Shown one piece after another: positions 51,381-59,837 of a stretch of 64,000 bases of DNA. Source of the stretch: an uncultured Bacteroidales bacterium (GTDB lineage Bacteria; Bacteroidota; Bacteroidia; Bacteroidales; Muribaculaceae); NCBI GenBank assembly GCA_900539915.1, contig UQDU01000001.1, forward strand, positions 1 to 64,000, given 5' to 3'. The position numbers and the translations under genes are program-made. The notes under the pieces are model-generated. The model ran no database searches, had not been told where the DNA came from, and saw nothing but the letters and a program-made list of their open reading frames with translations. Numbering within the stretch: the first letter of the stretch is position 1; every line of letters starts with the position of its first letter.

Positions 51381-52196
51381 TTACATCTGCTCAACCATGC
51401 CGCGAATCAGCGCGAGCATCTTTGGCTGGGCGTTGACAGCAGCCTGCTGCACCTCCTCATGTGTAGGCACCTGCTTGATGTCCTTTCCGCCGAGATCGGT
51501 GATTACAGAGAGTCCGAACACTTTCATGCCTCCATGTACGGCCACTATCACCTCTGGGACAGTAGACATGCCCACGGCATCGCCGCCTATCACACGGAAA
51601 TACTCATATTCCGCCGGGGTCTCGAATGTCGGGCCGGTAGTGCCGACATATACACCGTGCATCAGACGGATGTCCTTTTCAAGAGCCACTGCATCAGCCA
51701 GGGCTATGAGCTTATGGTCATAGGCCTCGGTCATGGCCGGGAAACGTGTGCCTAATTCCTCATAGTTCTTGCCGCGAAGCGGATTTTCGGGGAAAAGGTT
51801 GATATGGTCGGTGATGACCATCACATCGCCCACCTTAAATTCCTTGTTCATACCTCCGGCGGCATTGCTGACAAAGAGCGTAGTGATGCCGAGCATCTTC
51901 ATCACCCTGACAGGGAATGTCACGCTCTTCATATCATAGCCCTCATAATAGTGGAAACGGCCCTGCATGGCCATTACGCGCTTGCCGTTGAGAGTGCCGA
52001 ATATAAGGTTGCCCGAGTGCCCCTCTACTGTCGATACAGGGAAGTTGGGGATGTCGGCATAGCGCAGAGTCTGTTTGTCCTCTATATAGTCAACAAGAGA
52101 CCCGAGGCCTGACCCGAGGATTATAGCAATCTGAGGCATTTCGCCGGTGATTTTTCCGCGAAGGAAATCAGCAGTCTGTTTGATCTGTTGTAACAT
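51381..52196 (-). CDS. purine nucleoside phosphorylase
   Basis: 271 residues from MLQQIKQTADFLRGKI; the frame is open to an ATG at 52262 overlapping the lpxK stop, but the family begins at 52196. Trimeric PNP (low-molecular-mass type) motifs: ILGSGLGSLVD phosphate loop, HSGNLIFGTLNGKRVMAMQGRFHYYEGYDM, TLFVSNAAGGMNKEFKVGDVMVITDHIN, TGPTFETPAEY, and the purine-site VGMSTVPEVIVAVHGGM. It splits (deoxy)guanosine and inosine into base and ribose-1-phosphate for salvage. Confidence 0.94.
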   Translation of the reverse strand: MLQQIKQTADFLRGKITGEMPQIAIILGSGLGSLVDYIEDKQTLRYADIPNFPVSTVEGHSGNLIFGTLNGKRVMAMQGRFHYYEGYDMKSVTFPVRVMKMLGITTLFVSNAAGGMNKEFKVGDVMVITDHINLFPENPLRGKNYEELGTRFPAMTEAYDHKLIALADAVALEKDIRLMHGVYVGTTGPTFETPAEYEYFRVIGGDAVGMSTVPEVIVAVHGGMKVFGLSVITDLGGKDIKQVPTHEEVQQAAVNAQPKMLALIRGMVEQM

Positions 52197-52258
52197 GGTA
52201 ATGGGTGTTTTAAGGGGATATGTAGTAATAACAAAAAACAAGGCGACATATCGGCATG

Positions 52259-53371
52259 TCAAGCCTTAAAATTTGCTTTTTTAGCCAAACGTATGTTGCG
52301 TATGAGCTGGCGGAGCGTCGGTTCGAACTCCTCCTCGTTCTGAGGCATGAATTCCACCTTGATAGGCAGATAGAAGATTGATGACTTCAGGGCATGAGGG
52401 AAATACGGATTATTTGACAGCCTGACAGCATCCTTCTCCGTAGTGACTATGAATTTGCGCTGTCCCGGCAGTTCTTCAAACTTCTTCTTTAGCAGGGCCA
52501 TGTCGCTCTGAGTGAAAGCATGGTGGTCAGGGAAACGGAGCATCTTAACCTTGGCTCGGTAGTTACGCAGATGCTGCACGAACGGCCTGGGATTGGCCAC
52601 ACCGGTAAGCGTCAGTATAGAATCATTTTCAGTCAGCCAGTCGAGATAAGGTATGTAAGTCACGCTCTCGGGAAAGACACTGACGAGATGTCCGTAGGCA
52701 TATTTTGAGAAGAACAGCTTCTGAAACGGAAACAGGTTGAGATTTTCCTTGAATATGCGGCAATCCATCGGCTTCATATCGTCGGTACACTTGGTGACCA
52801 CCACCACATCCGCACGGTTGAGAGCCGACATCGGTTCACGGAGACGCCCCAACGGGAGCAACTTGTCATAGAAAACAGGACGGTTGCACTCCGTCAGCAC
52901 CACCGACACCGCCGGCTTGACGTAACGGTGCTGGAAAGCATCGTCAAGTATCATAAGGTTTATATCCTTATTGATTTCCAGAAGCTGCCTGATGCCTTTG
53001 ACCCTGTCCTCACACACGGCCACAGTGATGTCATCACCATATTTCTGGAATATCTGATATGACTCGTCACCTATATCCTCGGGGCGCGAACGGTGGGTAG
53101 CGAGCACAAAGCCCTTGGTGCGGCGTTTGTAACCGCGGCTCAGCACCCCTATGTTATAGTTGTAGCGCAGCGACTCTATAAGGTACTCGGTGTGCGGAGT
53201 CTTGCCGGTGCCGCCTATGGCTATGTTGCCGACAACTATGACAGGCACATCAAATTCATGCTGCTTGAGTATGCCGGCATCAAACATCTTATTGCGCAAC
53301 GTCATAACCGCCCCGTAGATTTTCGACAGGGGGTAAAGCAACAGTATGTCTAATATCTTGCTCCTTGACAT
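52259..53371 (-). CDS. lpxK: tetraacyldisaccharide 4'-kinase
   Basis: 370 residues. Walker A with the LpxK signature VIVVGNIAIGGTGKTPHTEYLI (~46-67), GVLSRGYKRRTKGF, DEPYQ-like GDESYQIFQKY, and the catalytic region LMILDDAFQHRYVKPAVSVVL. An N-terminal membrane-associating helix (DILLLYPLSKIYGAVMTLRN) agrees. It adds the 4'-phosphate to the lipid A precursor at the inner membrane face, confirming a Gram-negative envelope. It follows sppA by 24 bases. Confidence 0.96.
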   Translation of the reverse strand: MSRSKILDILLLYPLSKIYGAVMTLRNKMFDAGILKQHEFDVPVIVVGNIAIGGTGKTPHTEYLIESLRYNYNIGVLSRGYKRRTKGFVLATHRSRPEDIGDESYQIFQKYGDDITVAVCEDRVKGIRQLLEINKDINLMILDDAFQHRYVKPAVSVVLTECNRPVFYDKLLPLGRLREPMSALNRADVVVVTKCTDDMKPMDCRIFKENLNLFPFQKLFFSKYAYGHLVSVFPESVTYIPYLDWLTENDSILTLTGVANPRPFVQHLRNYRAKVKMLRFPDHHAFTQSDMALLKKKFEELPGQRKFIVTTEKDAVRLSNNPYFPHALKSSIFYLPIKVEFMPQNEEEFEPTLRQLIRNIRLAKKANFKA

Positions 53372-53395
53372 TGCTTTTCAGGCAGACGTTTTTTA

Positions 53396-55174
53396 TCAGA
53401 AGTCAAGGACAGTCATGGTACGGGTCTGCATCTGCTCCATCTCCGAGAGCTGCTGTACCTGTTTCCACACAGGATATGCCGCACCGAGCTGGTGCATGGT
53501 GATGCGCTCCTCGATGGAGTTGCGCATCAACAGCAGGTCATAGAGGAAATCATATTCCGACTTGGGATATACCATCACGTCGCTACGCTTCATGTCAAGC
53601 TGCTTGGTCATATCAGCGATAGCAGCGTCAAGGCCGCCGAGCTTGTCAACGAGGCCAATCTTAAGGGCCGTCATGCCGTCCCACACACGTCCCTCAGCTA
53701 TAGACTGCAACTTAGCCAGAGGCATCTTGCGGCCTTCGGCACACCGCTTTGTAAACAGTGCATAGCCGCGGTCAACCGAACGCTGGAGAGCCGCCACCGA
53801 ACGCATGGACGGTTTTTGGAACACATTTATAAGTTCGCCCTGGGGATTGGTCATATACTGGTCATAGTGTATGCCGAGTTTGTCATTCATCAGCCCCGAT
53901 ACATTGGGTATCAGGCCGAATATACCGATGCTGCCGGTGAGGGTAAGCGGTTCGGCATATATCTTGTCAGCACCGCAAGAGATATAATATCCGCCCGAAG
54001 CGGCATAATTACTCATCGACACATAGAACGGTTTGCCTGTAACCTTCTTGAACTGGTCAAGAGCCTCCCAAATCTGCTCCGATGCAAATGCACTGCCTCC
54101 GGGAGAATTGACGCGCAATATAAGACCGGCCACATCATCGTCATTCATCAGGGATTCTATTTCAGGCACCATACGCTCAGCCGAGATGCCGGAGTTACCC
54201 TCATCGGTAATCTCACCCTCGGCATAGAGCACCGCCACATGCTTTTTCTTAGGCTGTGTGGCACCCATCACGGCCTTTGTAGCAGCATATTGCTTGACAT
54301 CAAGCAGACGCAGGTCACTCGGCTCGTCACGCTCGGTCAGATCCGCGAGGAGGCTGTTGACTTCATGGCGATAGGCCAGACGGTCCACTATCTTTTCACG
54401 CACAAGAAACTGCGGGTCCTGGAAAGCAAGCATCGAGTCAGCCCACTGGTTGACTTTCAACGGAGTCACGGCACGGTTATCGGCAATGTTTTTGGTCATG
54501 TAGCCCCACATAGCCCCAAGGAATTTAGCATCCTGCTGACGGGCCGCTTCGCTCATGCCATTGAGCAGGAAAGGCTCCACCGCACTCTTGTAAGTGCCGA
54601 CCTTAACCACCGTAAACGACACGCCTGTCTTGTCAAGAAAATCCTTGAAATACATGTTGCCGGTGCCGAGACCGTGGATGTCAATCATACCGATAGGATT
54701 GAGGAAAATACTGTCGGCTACCGACGCGATATAATATTCGCTCTGCGAGTAAGTATCGCCATAGGCATATACCCACTTGCCCGATTTCTTGAACTTCTTT
54801 ATGGCGCGTGTCAGTGCATCGGCCTGTGCGGCTCCGAATCCGCCGCTCTTGGCCTCAATCAGCATTCCATCGATGTGGTCATCTTTAGCAGCCTCCTCTA
54901 TGGCCTTGATGGCTTTGGCGAGAGGTAGCGGAGTCTTTATGTCGTCCATGAGAATATCAGTGAGCGAAGGGCGGTCACTGTTATGTTCTACTATAGACAT
55001 ATCCAGACTCAGATGCAGCACAGAGTGGTCTTTGGTCTCCATATTGGCATATTCCTCTGAAACAGACGAGGAGCTGACGGCAATCACGAGCACCACCGTA
55101 CCCAGCACTACAAGAATTCCTGTGATCCAAAGAGCAGCCATTGAACCCAGAAATGCGATGAAAAACTTTCTCAT
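53396..55174 (-). CDS. sppA: signal peptide peptidase SppA, 67K type
   Basis: 592 residues from MRKFFIAFLGSMAALWITGILVVLG, a signal anchor; the frame is open up to 55330 but the promoter-like TAACTTTG at 55221-55214 falls inside that extension. Two S49 repeats: the N-terminal one carries the catalytic Lys in VKVGTYKSAVEPFL, the C-terminal one the nucleophile Ser in YVSMSNYAASGGYYIS, with RVNSPGGSAFASEQIW before it. It degrades cleaved signal peptides in the membrane. First gene of the series sppA-lpxK-PNP-thiL. Confidence 0.94.
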   Translation of the reverse strand: MRKFFIAFLGSMAALWITGILVVLGTVVLVIAVSSSSVSEEYANMETKDHSVLHLSLDMSIVEHNSDRPSLTDILMDDIKTPLPLAKAIKAIEEAAKDDHIDGMLIEAKSGGFGAAQADALTRAIKKFKKSGKWVYAYGDTYSQSEYYIASVADSIFLNPIGMIDIHGLGTGNMYFKDFLDKTGVSFTVVKVGTYKSAVEPFLLNGMSEAARQQDAKFLGAMWGYMTKNIADNRAVTPLKVNQWADSMLAFQDPQFLVREKIVDRLAYRHEVNSLLADLTERDEPSDLRLLDVKQYAATKAVMGATQPKKKHVAVLYAEGEITDEGNSGISAERMVPEIESLMNDDDVAGLILRVNSPGGSAFASEQIWEALDQFKKVTGKPFYVSMSNYAASGGYYISCGADKIYAEPLTLTGSIGIFGLIPNVSGLMNDKLGIHYDQYMTNPQGELINVFQKPSMRSVAALQRSVDRGYALFTKRCAEGRKMPLAKLQSIAEGRVWDGMTALKIGLVDKLGGLDAAIADMTKQLDMKRSDVMVYPKSEYDFLYDLLLMRNSIEERITMHQLGAAYPVWKQVQQLSEMEQMQTRTMTVLDF

Positions 55175-55213
55175 TATATCAGTCTGATGATGTGTTATCA
55201 AGTTGGTTATCTG

Positions 55214-55221
55214 CAAAGTTA
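55214..55221 (-). promoter_or_regulatory. -7 promoter element for the sppA series
   Basis: Reverse-strand TAACTTTG, 40 bases before the sppA ATG at 55174. No TTG at the standard spacing. Confidence 0.55.
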
Positions 55222-55430
55222 AGAAAATAACCAACTTAATAAAACATTTACCACTCCTTAATTTAAAAGTTTTTATAAAAACAGCCTCAAGGATATACTT
55301 ATCAAGGTATTCAGCCACGTCCATATGCACGACATAAATTTAGCCATGAAATTTGGAGATATGACGTTAAAATGCTAAATTTGGGATAGATATTTCACAT
55401 AAATCAATCATTAACTGACAATACGGCACT

Positions 55431-55871
55431 ATGGAAGTATGGATTATATGGCTGATATTTGCTGCAGCCCTCGTGATAGTAGAACTGCTGACACAGTGGA
55501 TTTCATCGTTTTGTCTCGCCATAGGCTGCATGGCTGCCATGATAGCCGAATTATGCGGCGCATCGGTGGTGTGGCAGCTCGTATGGCTCGCCATAGGTAC
55601 CATAGTGGGGTTTGTATGCTTCATCCCCATGTTTAAGCACCGCATTGAGCGCAAGAAACTCGCATCGGATGCCACCGGAGCCAGCAATATGGACGCACTC
55701 GTAGGGCGCAAGGCCCGTGTTATAGTGGACATCCCTTCCGAAGGGCTCGGACGAGTGAAGCTCGACGGCGACAACTGGCAGGCAGAATGCGCCATACCTG
55801 TAGCGTCAGGCTCCGAGGTCAAAGTGGTAGGATATGACAGCATCATACTCAAAGTGATTCCGGCCAATTAA
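55431..55871 (+). CDS. NfeD-family membrane protein
   Basis: 146 residues: two to three N-terminal membrane helices (WIIWLIFAAALVIVELLTQWI, FCLAIGCMAAMIAELCG, VVWQLVWLAIGTIVGFVCFI) followed by a soluble OB-fold (~88-145) starting MDALVGRKARVIVDIPSEGLGRVKLDGDNWQAEC. This is the short NfeD form (no protease domain), which pairs with flotillin/stomatin-like proteins in membrane microdomains. The partner slipin gene is 47 bases downstream. Confidence 0.92.
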   Translation: MEVWIIWLIFAAALVIVELLTQWISSFCLAIGCMAAMIAELCGASVVWQLVWLAIGTIVGFVCFIPMFKHRIERKKLASDATGASNMDALVGRKARVIVDIPSEGLGRVKLDGDNWQAECAIPVASGSEVKVVGYDSIILKVIPAN

Positions 55872-55918
55872 CCGGCGAAACAAATTACCAATTACATTAA
55901 TACAACAATCTCACAGAC

Positions 55919-56899
55919 ATGTCAGGAACCCTAATCCTCGCAGTGGCTCTCATAGTGGCCGCTATCATCATCGTGTCTGCCGGCGTCAAGGTGGTGCCGC
56001 AGAGCGAAACCAAAGTCATAGAACGGCTGGGCCGTTTCCACTCGGTGCTCGGCCCCGGTCTTAACATCATCTGGCCTTTCATTGACAAGCCCAAGGTGGT
56101 CTACACCCGTCGCATCGAGACAGCCGTAGGCGGACGCACCATAGTGCGCATGTCACAGTCGTCATCAATCGACTTGCGCGAACAGGTCTATGACTTCCCC
56201 TCCCAGCAGGTAATCACACGTGACAATGTGATGACGGAAATCAACGCACTCATCTATTTCCAGATTGTAGATCCCAAAAAATCAGTCTACGAGATAGACA
56301 ACCTCCCCAACGCCATCGAGAAACTTACTCAGACATCGCTGCGTAATGTGATCGGCGAGCTTGAACTCGACGAGACACTGACCTCACGCGACACCATCAA
56401 CACCCGTCTCCAGGCCATCCTTGACGATGCGACAAACAAATGGGGCGTGAAGGTGAACCGTGTGGAACTCCAGGACATCACACCTCCCGAAAGCGTGCGC
56501 ATAGCCATGGAGAAACAGATGCAAGCAGAGCGCAACCGCCGTGCCGACATCCTCAACGCCGAGGGCGAGAAGAAATCTCTGATATTGCGTTCGGAAGGTG
56601 AAAAGGAATCGCAGATTAACCGTGCTGAGGCTGCCAAACAGGCCGAAATCCTCAAGGCCGAGGGTGAATCCCGCGCCAAAGTGCTCCAGGCCGAAGGCGA
56701 GGCCGAGGCTATTCGCCGCATCACCGAGAGCATCCGCCAGTCAAACACTGACCCGGCCACCTATCTGCTCGCCACAAAATACATCGAAGCTCTCGAGCAG
56801 ATGACCAAGGGTAAAAACGACAAGACTGTATTCATCCCCTACGAGGCTTCAGGAGTGCTCGGGTCACTTGGGACAATCAAGCAGCTGTTTAATAAGTAG
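55919..56899 (+). CDS. SPFH/band-7 (slipin/stomatin, QmcA-like) protein
   Basis: 326 residues. One N-terminal membrane helix (LILAVALIVAAIIIVSAGVKVVP), then the SPFH domain: QSETKVIERLGRFHSVLGPGLNIIWPFID, VYDFPSQQVITRDNVMTEINALIYFQI, RNVIGELELDETLTSRDTIN and VELQDITPPESVRIAMEKQM. Residues ~205-270 are an Ala/Glu/Lys coiled coil (SQINRAEAAKQAEILKAEGE). Forms oligomeric membrane scaffolds with NfeD, thought to organise membrane microdomains or modulate membrane proteases. Followed by a terminator at 56941. Confidence 0.95.
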   Translation: MSGTLILAVALIVAAIIIVSAGVKVVPQSETKVIERLGRFHSVLGPGLNIIWPFIDKPKVVYTRRIETAVGGRTIVRMSQSSSIDLREQVYDFPSQQVITRDNVMTEINALIYFQIVDPKKSVYEIDNLPNAIEKLTQTSLRNVIGELELDETLTSRDTINTRLQAILDDATNKWGVKVNRVELQDITPPESVRIAMEKQMQAERNRRADILNAEGEKKSLILRSEGEKESQINRAEAAKQAEILKAEGESRAKVLQAEGEAEAIRRITESIRQSNTDPATYLLATKYIEALEQMTKGKNDKTVFIPYEASGVLGSLGTIKQLFNK

Positions 56900-56911
56900 G
56901 ATACGGATAAG

Positions 56912-56938
56912 TCTTATAAATCTTATAAATCTTATATG
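56912..56938. repeat. short tandem repeat, three copies of TCTTATAAA
   Basis: TCTTATAAA at 56912-56920 and 56921-56929, then TCTTATATG at 56930-56938, in the gap between slipin and the convergent trkH. A small slippage-type array with no assigned role. Confidence 0.6.
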
Positions 56939-56940
56939 GA

Positions 56941-56970
56941 GCGTGGCCTTGGAAAGGGGCCGCGCTTTAT
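56941..56970. terminator. terminator between slipin and trkH
   Basis: GCGTGGCC (56941-56948) pairs with GGCCGCGC (56958-56965), one G-T pair, followed by TTTATTATT. It serves the slipin gene and possibly the convergent trkH. Confidence 0.75.
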
Positions 56971-58472
56971 TATTTACGCCAGAACTCCGGGACAAAGAGG
57001 ACAAAGATGGTGAAAATCTCCAGACGGCCTATGAGCATCACAATCGAAAGCACCCATTTGCCGGCATCGGGTATAATATCGTAGCTGCTGCCATAGCCTG
57101 TTATACCGGCACCAAGGCCATTATTGCCCATACATGAAAACGTAGAAAAAAACGCATCGACAAGCGGCACGTGCATCCCTGTCAGCAATATGGCACTGAG
57201 AAATATAGTCACCATATATATCACAATGAATGACATAATCTTGCCGATTATGGTGCGCGAGATGACACGGCCGTTAACCCTGACAGTGTGCACCTCGTTG
57301 GGATTGACCACCATACGCAACTGATGCCATGTATATACTATCACGCATCGGATGCGGTCAAGCTTGGCACCACCGGTGGTACTGCCGGCACATGCTCCGG
57401 TAAACATCAGCAGAAACACGAGCACCAGCACCGTAGTGCCCCAACTCTCGAAATTGGTGACCGTATAGCCCGTGGAGGTTATAGTAGAAACTATCTGGAA
57501 TATGGGCTCTATGGTGATGTCCTGCAGATCATGGAACTGGTCACGGACTATAATGGCAATATCGAAAAGGATAAACATGCCGAGAATCACATACACGTAG
57601 GTGCGGAATATGTCATTGCGCCACAATGTGCGCAGACCGCCGCCATGCACTGTGGCAAACAGCAAACCGAAGTTGATACCACCTATAAACATGAATATGG
57701 TAATCACAATCTTCGTATAGTACGAATCGTCCCAGGTGCCGATGCTGCCGTCGCTCGTCGAATATCCGCCGGTGGATATGGTGCTCATGGCATGGCATAT
57801 GCTCTCAAACAAATTCATCGGGCCGAGCAACAAAAGGAATATCAACACGATGGTAAGGATGAGATATATCATCCATAATGTTTTGGCCGTCTGCGATATA
57901 CGGGGCGAAATCTTGTCATGCGTTATACCTGTAACCTCGGCATTGAACATCATGAGTCCGCCGGAATGGTTGAATTTCGGGAGCACGGCGAGCGTAAACA
58001 TTATTATACCCATACCCCCGAGCCACTGCATCAGACATCGCCATATCTGTATGCCATGAGTGAGAGTGGAAACCTGTCCTATGACAGTAGCCCCCGTGGT
58101 CGTGAAACCCGACATGGCTTCAAAGAAACCCTCGCTTACAGTCAACGGCGTAGGCCCTATAAGAAGCGGCAGCATCCCGAAGGCCGAGAACACCACCCAC
58201 ACGAGAGCAGTCAGCAGAAAGCCCTCGCGTTTGCCCATATTGGCCAGACGCGGACGGAAACACAGGATGGCCAGCAATCCGGCTCCGGCTGTGATGGCTA
58301 TGGACTCTACAAAAGCCATGGCATCATTTTCGCCATATATCAGCGACGTGGCCAAAGGTATCACCATGAAAGCAGCCTCAATCAGCAACAGCCAACCGAG
58401 CAAACGGCACACGGCAGAAATATTGACCACCGGGGCCTTTATACCAAGATGAAACGGCTTTATAAATGCCAT
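56970..58472 (-). CDS. trkH: TrkH-family potassium uptake protein
   Basis: 500 residues, a four-fold repeated M1-P-M2 channel-like transporter. P-loop filters are recognisable: EAMSGFTTTGATVIG, HAMSTISTGGYSTSDGS, QIVSTITSTGYTVTNFES and FSTFSCMGNNGLGAG, each with the TTG/STG/STG/MGN filter Gly. Helices fill the rest. It imports K+ with the peripheral TrkA gate, encoded 3 bases upstream. Last gene of the operon with dxs. Confidence 0.95.
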   Translation of the reverse strand: MAFIKPFHLGIKAPVVNISAVCRLLGWLLLIEAAFMVIPLATSLIYGENDAMAFVESIAITAGAGLLAILCFRPRLANMGKREGFLLTALVWVVFSAFGMLPLLIGPTPLTVSEGFFEAMSGFTTTGATVIGQVSTLTHGIQIWRCLMQWLGGMGIIMFTLAVLPKFNHSGGLMMFNAEVTGITHDKISPRISQTAKTLWMIYLILTIVLIFLLLLGPMNLFESICHAMSTISTGGYSTSDGSIGTWDDSYYTKIVITIFMFIGGINFGLLFATVHGGGLRTLWRNDIFRTYVYVILGMFILFDIAIIVRDQFHDLQDITIEPIFQIVSTITSTGYTVTNFESWGTTVLVLVFLLMFTGACAGSTTGGAKLDRIRCVIVYTWHQLRMVVNPNEVHTVRVNGRVISRTIIGKIMSFIVIYMVTIFLSAILLTGMHVPLVDAFFSTFSCMGNNGLGAGITGYGSSYDIIPDAGKWVLSIVMLIGRLEIFTIFVLFVPEFWRK

Positions 58473-58475
58473 ATA

Positions 58476-59810
58476 TCAATAGAACAATTTATCAAGCTTA
58501 TGTATCGCTCCACCCAGAGTAAACACAAGCACGTGGTCACCTGCCTGAAGCTCTGTCTGACCGGAAATAAGCATGCCCCGTCCATCACGTATCATACCTG
58601 CAAGAGTGATGTCACGCGGAAGTTTGAGTTTGTAGACAGGGGTACCAATCACCTTAGCACCCTTGTGCACCTCCAGCTCCGCAACCTCAGCATCGGCCAA
58701 AGCAAGGCATCTGGCTGTATCGGTGTCGGCATCAAGCAGTATCTGGAAAATCTTGCTCGAGGCTATCAGCTTCTTGTTGATAATAGTGCCGATATTGAGA
58801 TTTTCAGCCTGAGAGATAAACTGTATGTCCTCTACTTCCGCCACCGTCTTCTCAACGCCTAATTCCTTAGCGGACAGACATGTAAGTATATTAGCCTCGG
58901 AACTGTCGGTCAGAGCCACAAAAGCATCGAAATCCTGTATGCCCTGGTCACGCAGAGTATCTATGTCACGGGCATCGCCATAGACCACACGGATATTATC
59001 GCACTTCTCGGCCACCTTGTCACAGCGACGGCGGTCAATCTCTATCAGTTTGATTTTGAACTTGTCTTCAGCGAGATTGGCAAACCGCATGGCTATACGG
59101 CTGCCCCCCATGACGAGCACACGGCGGATGGCAGTATCCTTCTTGCCACACAGCTCGCGTATATCCTTGACATGGTCTTTGGTTGTGGTAAAATATATGA
59201 TGTCGCCGGTCTCTATGTCGTCATCACCGCGAGGTATGATGGTCTCATGGTTGCGCTTGATGGCTGCGACATGGACATTATGGTTGCTGGATGTCATGTC
59301 GCGCAGCTTTTTGCCGGTCACAGGAGCGTTGTCACGTATCTTGACCCCTATCAGTATGAGCTGTCCGTCGTGAAGTTCAAACCAATGGCGGGCCCATGAA
59401 CGCTCCAAAGCCGTCATAATCTCATGGGCAGCAAGCAATTCGGGATATATCAGGAAATCCACGCCCCTGTCATCAAAAAAGCCGCGGTTTTTCTCCCGAA
59501 GATACTCGTAATTATCAATACGGGCCACGGTGCGGTCAGCCCCGAGTTTTTTGGCTATCTGGCAAGCAAGGATATTCTCAGTCTCAGAGGGTGTCACGGC
59601 TATAAACAGATTGCAGTCCTGAACACCGCTCTCCCTCTGGGCATCGAAAGATATCGGGCTGCCCTTGTGGGTCATCAGATTGTAATTGGCATCAAGAATC
59701 TCCAGTTTGGCGGCATCCTTGTCAATGACCATTATATCCTGGTCCTCGCTTGACAACATCTTAGCGAGATGTGTACCCACCTCTCCGGCTCCGGCTATAA
59801 TTATCTTCAT
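58476..59810 (-). CDS. trkA: Trk system potassium transporter TrkA
   Basis: 444 residues with two RCK modules in tandem: first KTN Rossmann MKIIIAGAGEVGTHLAKMLS with IDKDAAKLE; RCK_C ~140-225; second RRVLVMGGSRIAMRFANLAED with KLIEIDRRRCDKVAEK and YGDARDIDTLRDQGI; RCK_C ~370-444. It binds NAD(H)/ATP on the cytosolic face and gates TrkH. Three bases separate it from trkH, and 27 from dxs. Confidence 0.95.
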   Translation of the reverse strand: MKIIIAGAGEVGTHLAKMLSSEDQDIMVIDKDAAKLEILDANYNLMTHKGSPISFDAQRESGVQDCNLFIAVTPSETENILACQIAKKLGADRTVARIDNYEYLREKNRGFFDDRGVDFLIYPELLAAHEIMTALERSWARHWFELHDGQLILIGVKIRDNAPVTGKKLRDMTSSNHNVHVAAIKRNHETIIPRGDDDIETGDIIYFTTTKDHVKDIRELCGKKDTAIRRVLVMGGSRIAMRFANLAEDKFKIKLIEIDRRRCDKVAEKCDNIRVVYGDARDIDTLRDQGIQDFDAFVALTDSSEANILTCLSAKELGVEKTVAEVEDIQFISQAENLNIGTIINKKLIASSKIFQILLDADTDTARCLALADAEVAELEVHKGAKVIGTPVYKLKLPRDITLAGMIRDGRGMLISGQTELQAGDHVLVFTLGGAIHKLDKLFY

Positions 59811-59837
59811 AAGACTAAAACAATTTTGTAGATTATA

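Noticed and set aside
53492..54928. A 478-codon forward frame opposite sppA
   Set aside because: Antisense shadow of sppA; the translation is His/Ile/Arg-rich with no signal, domain or promoter.
57918..58862. A 314-codon forward frame opposite trkH and trkA
   Set aside because: It spans the junction of two well-supported reverse genes and encodes a His/Gln-rich product with no known features.
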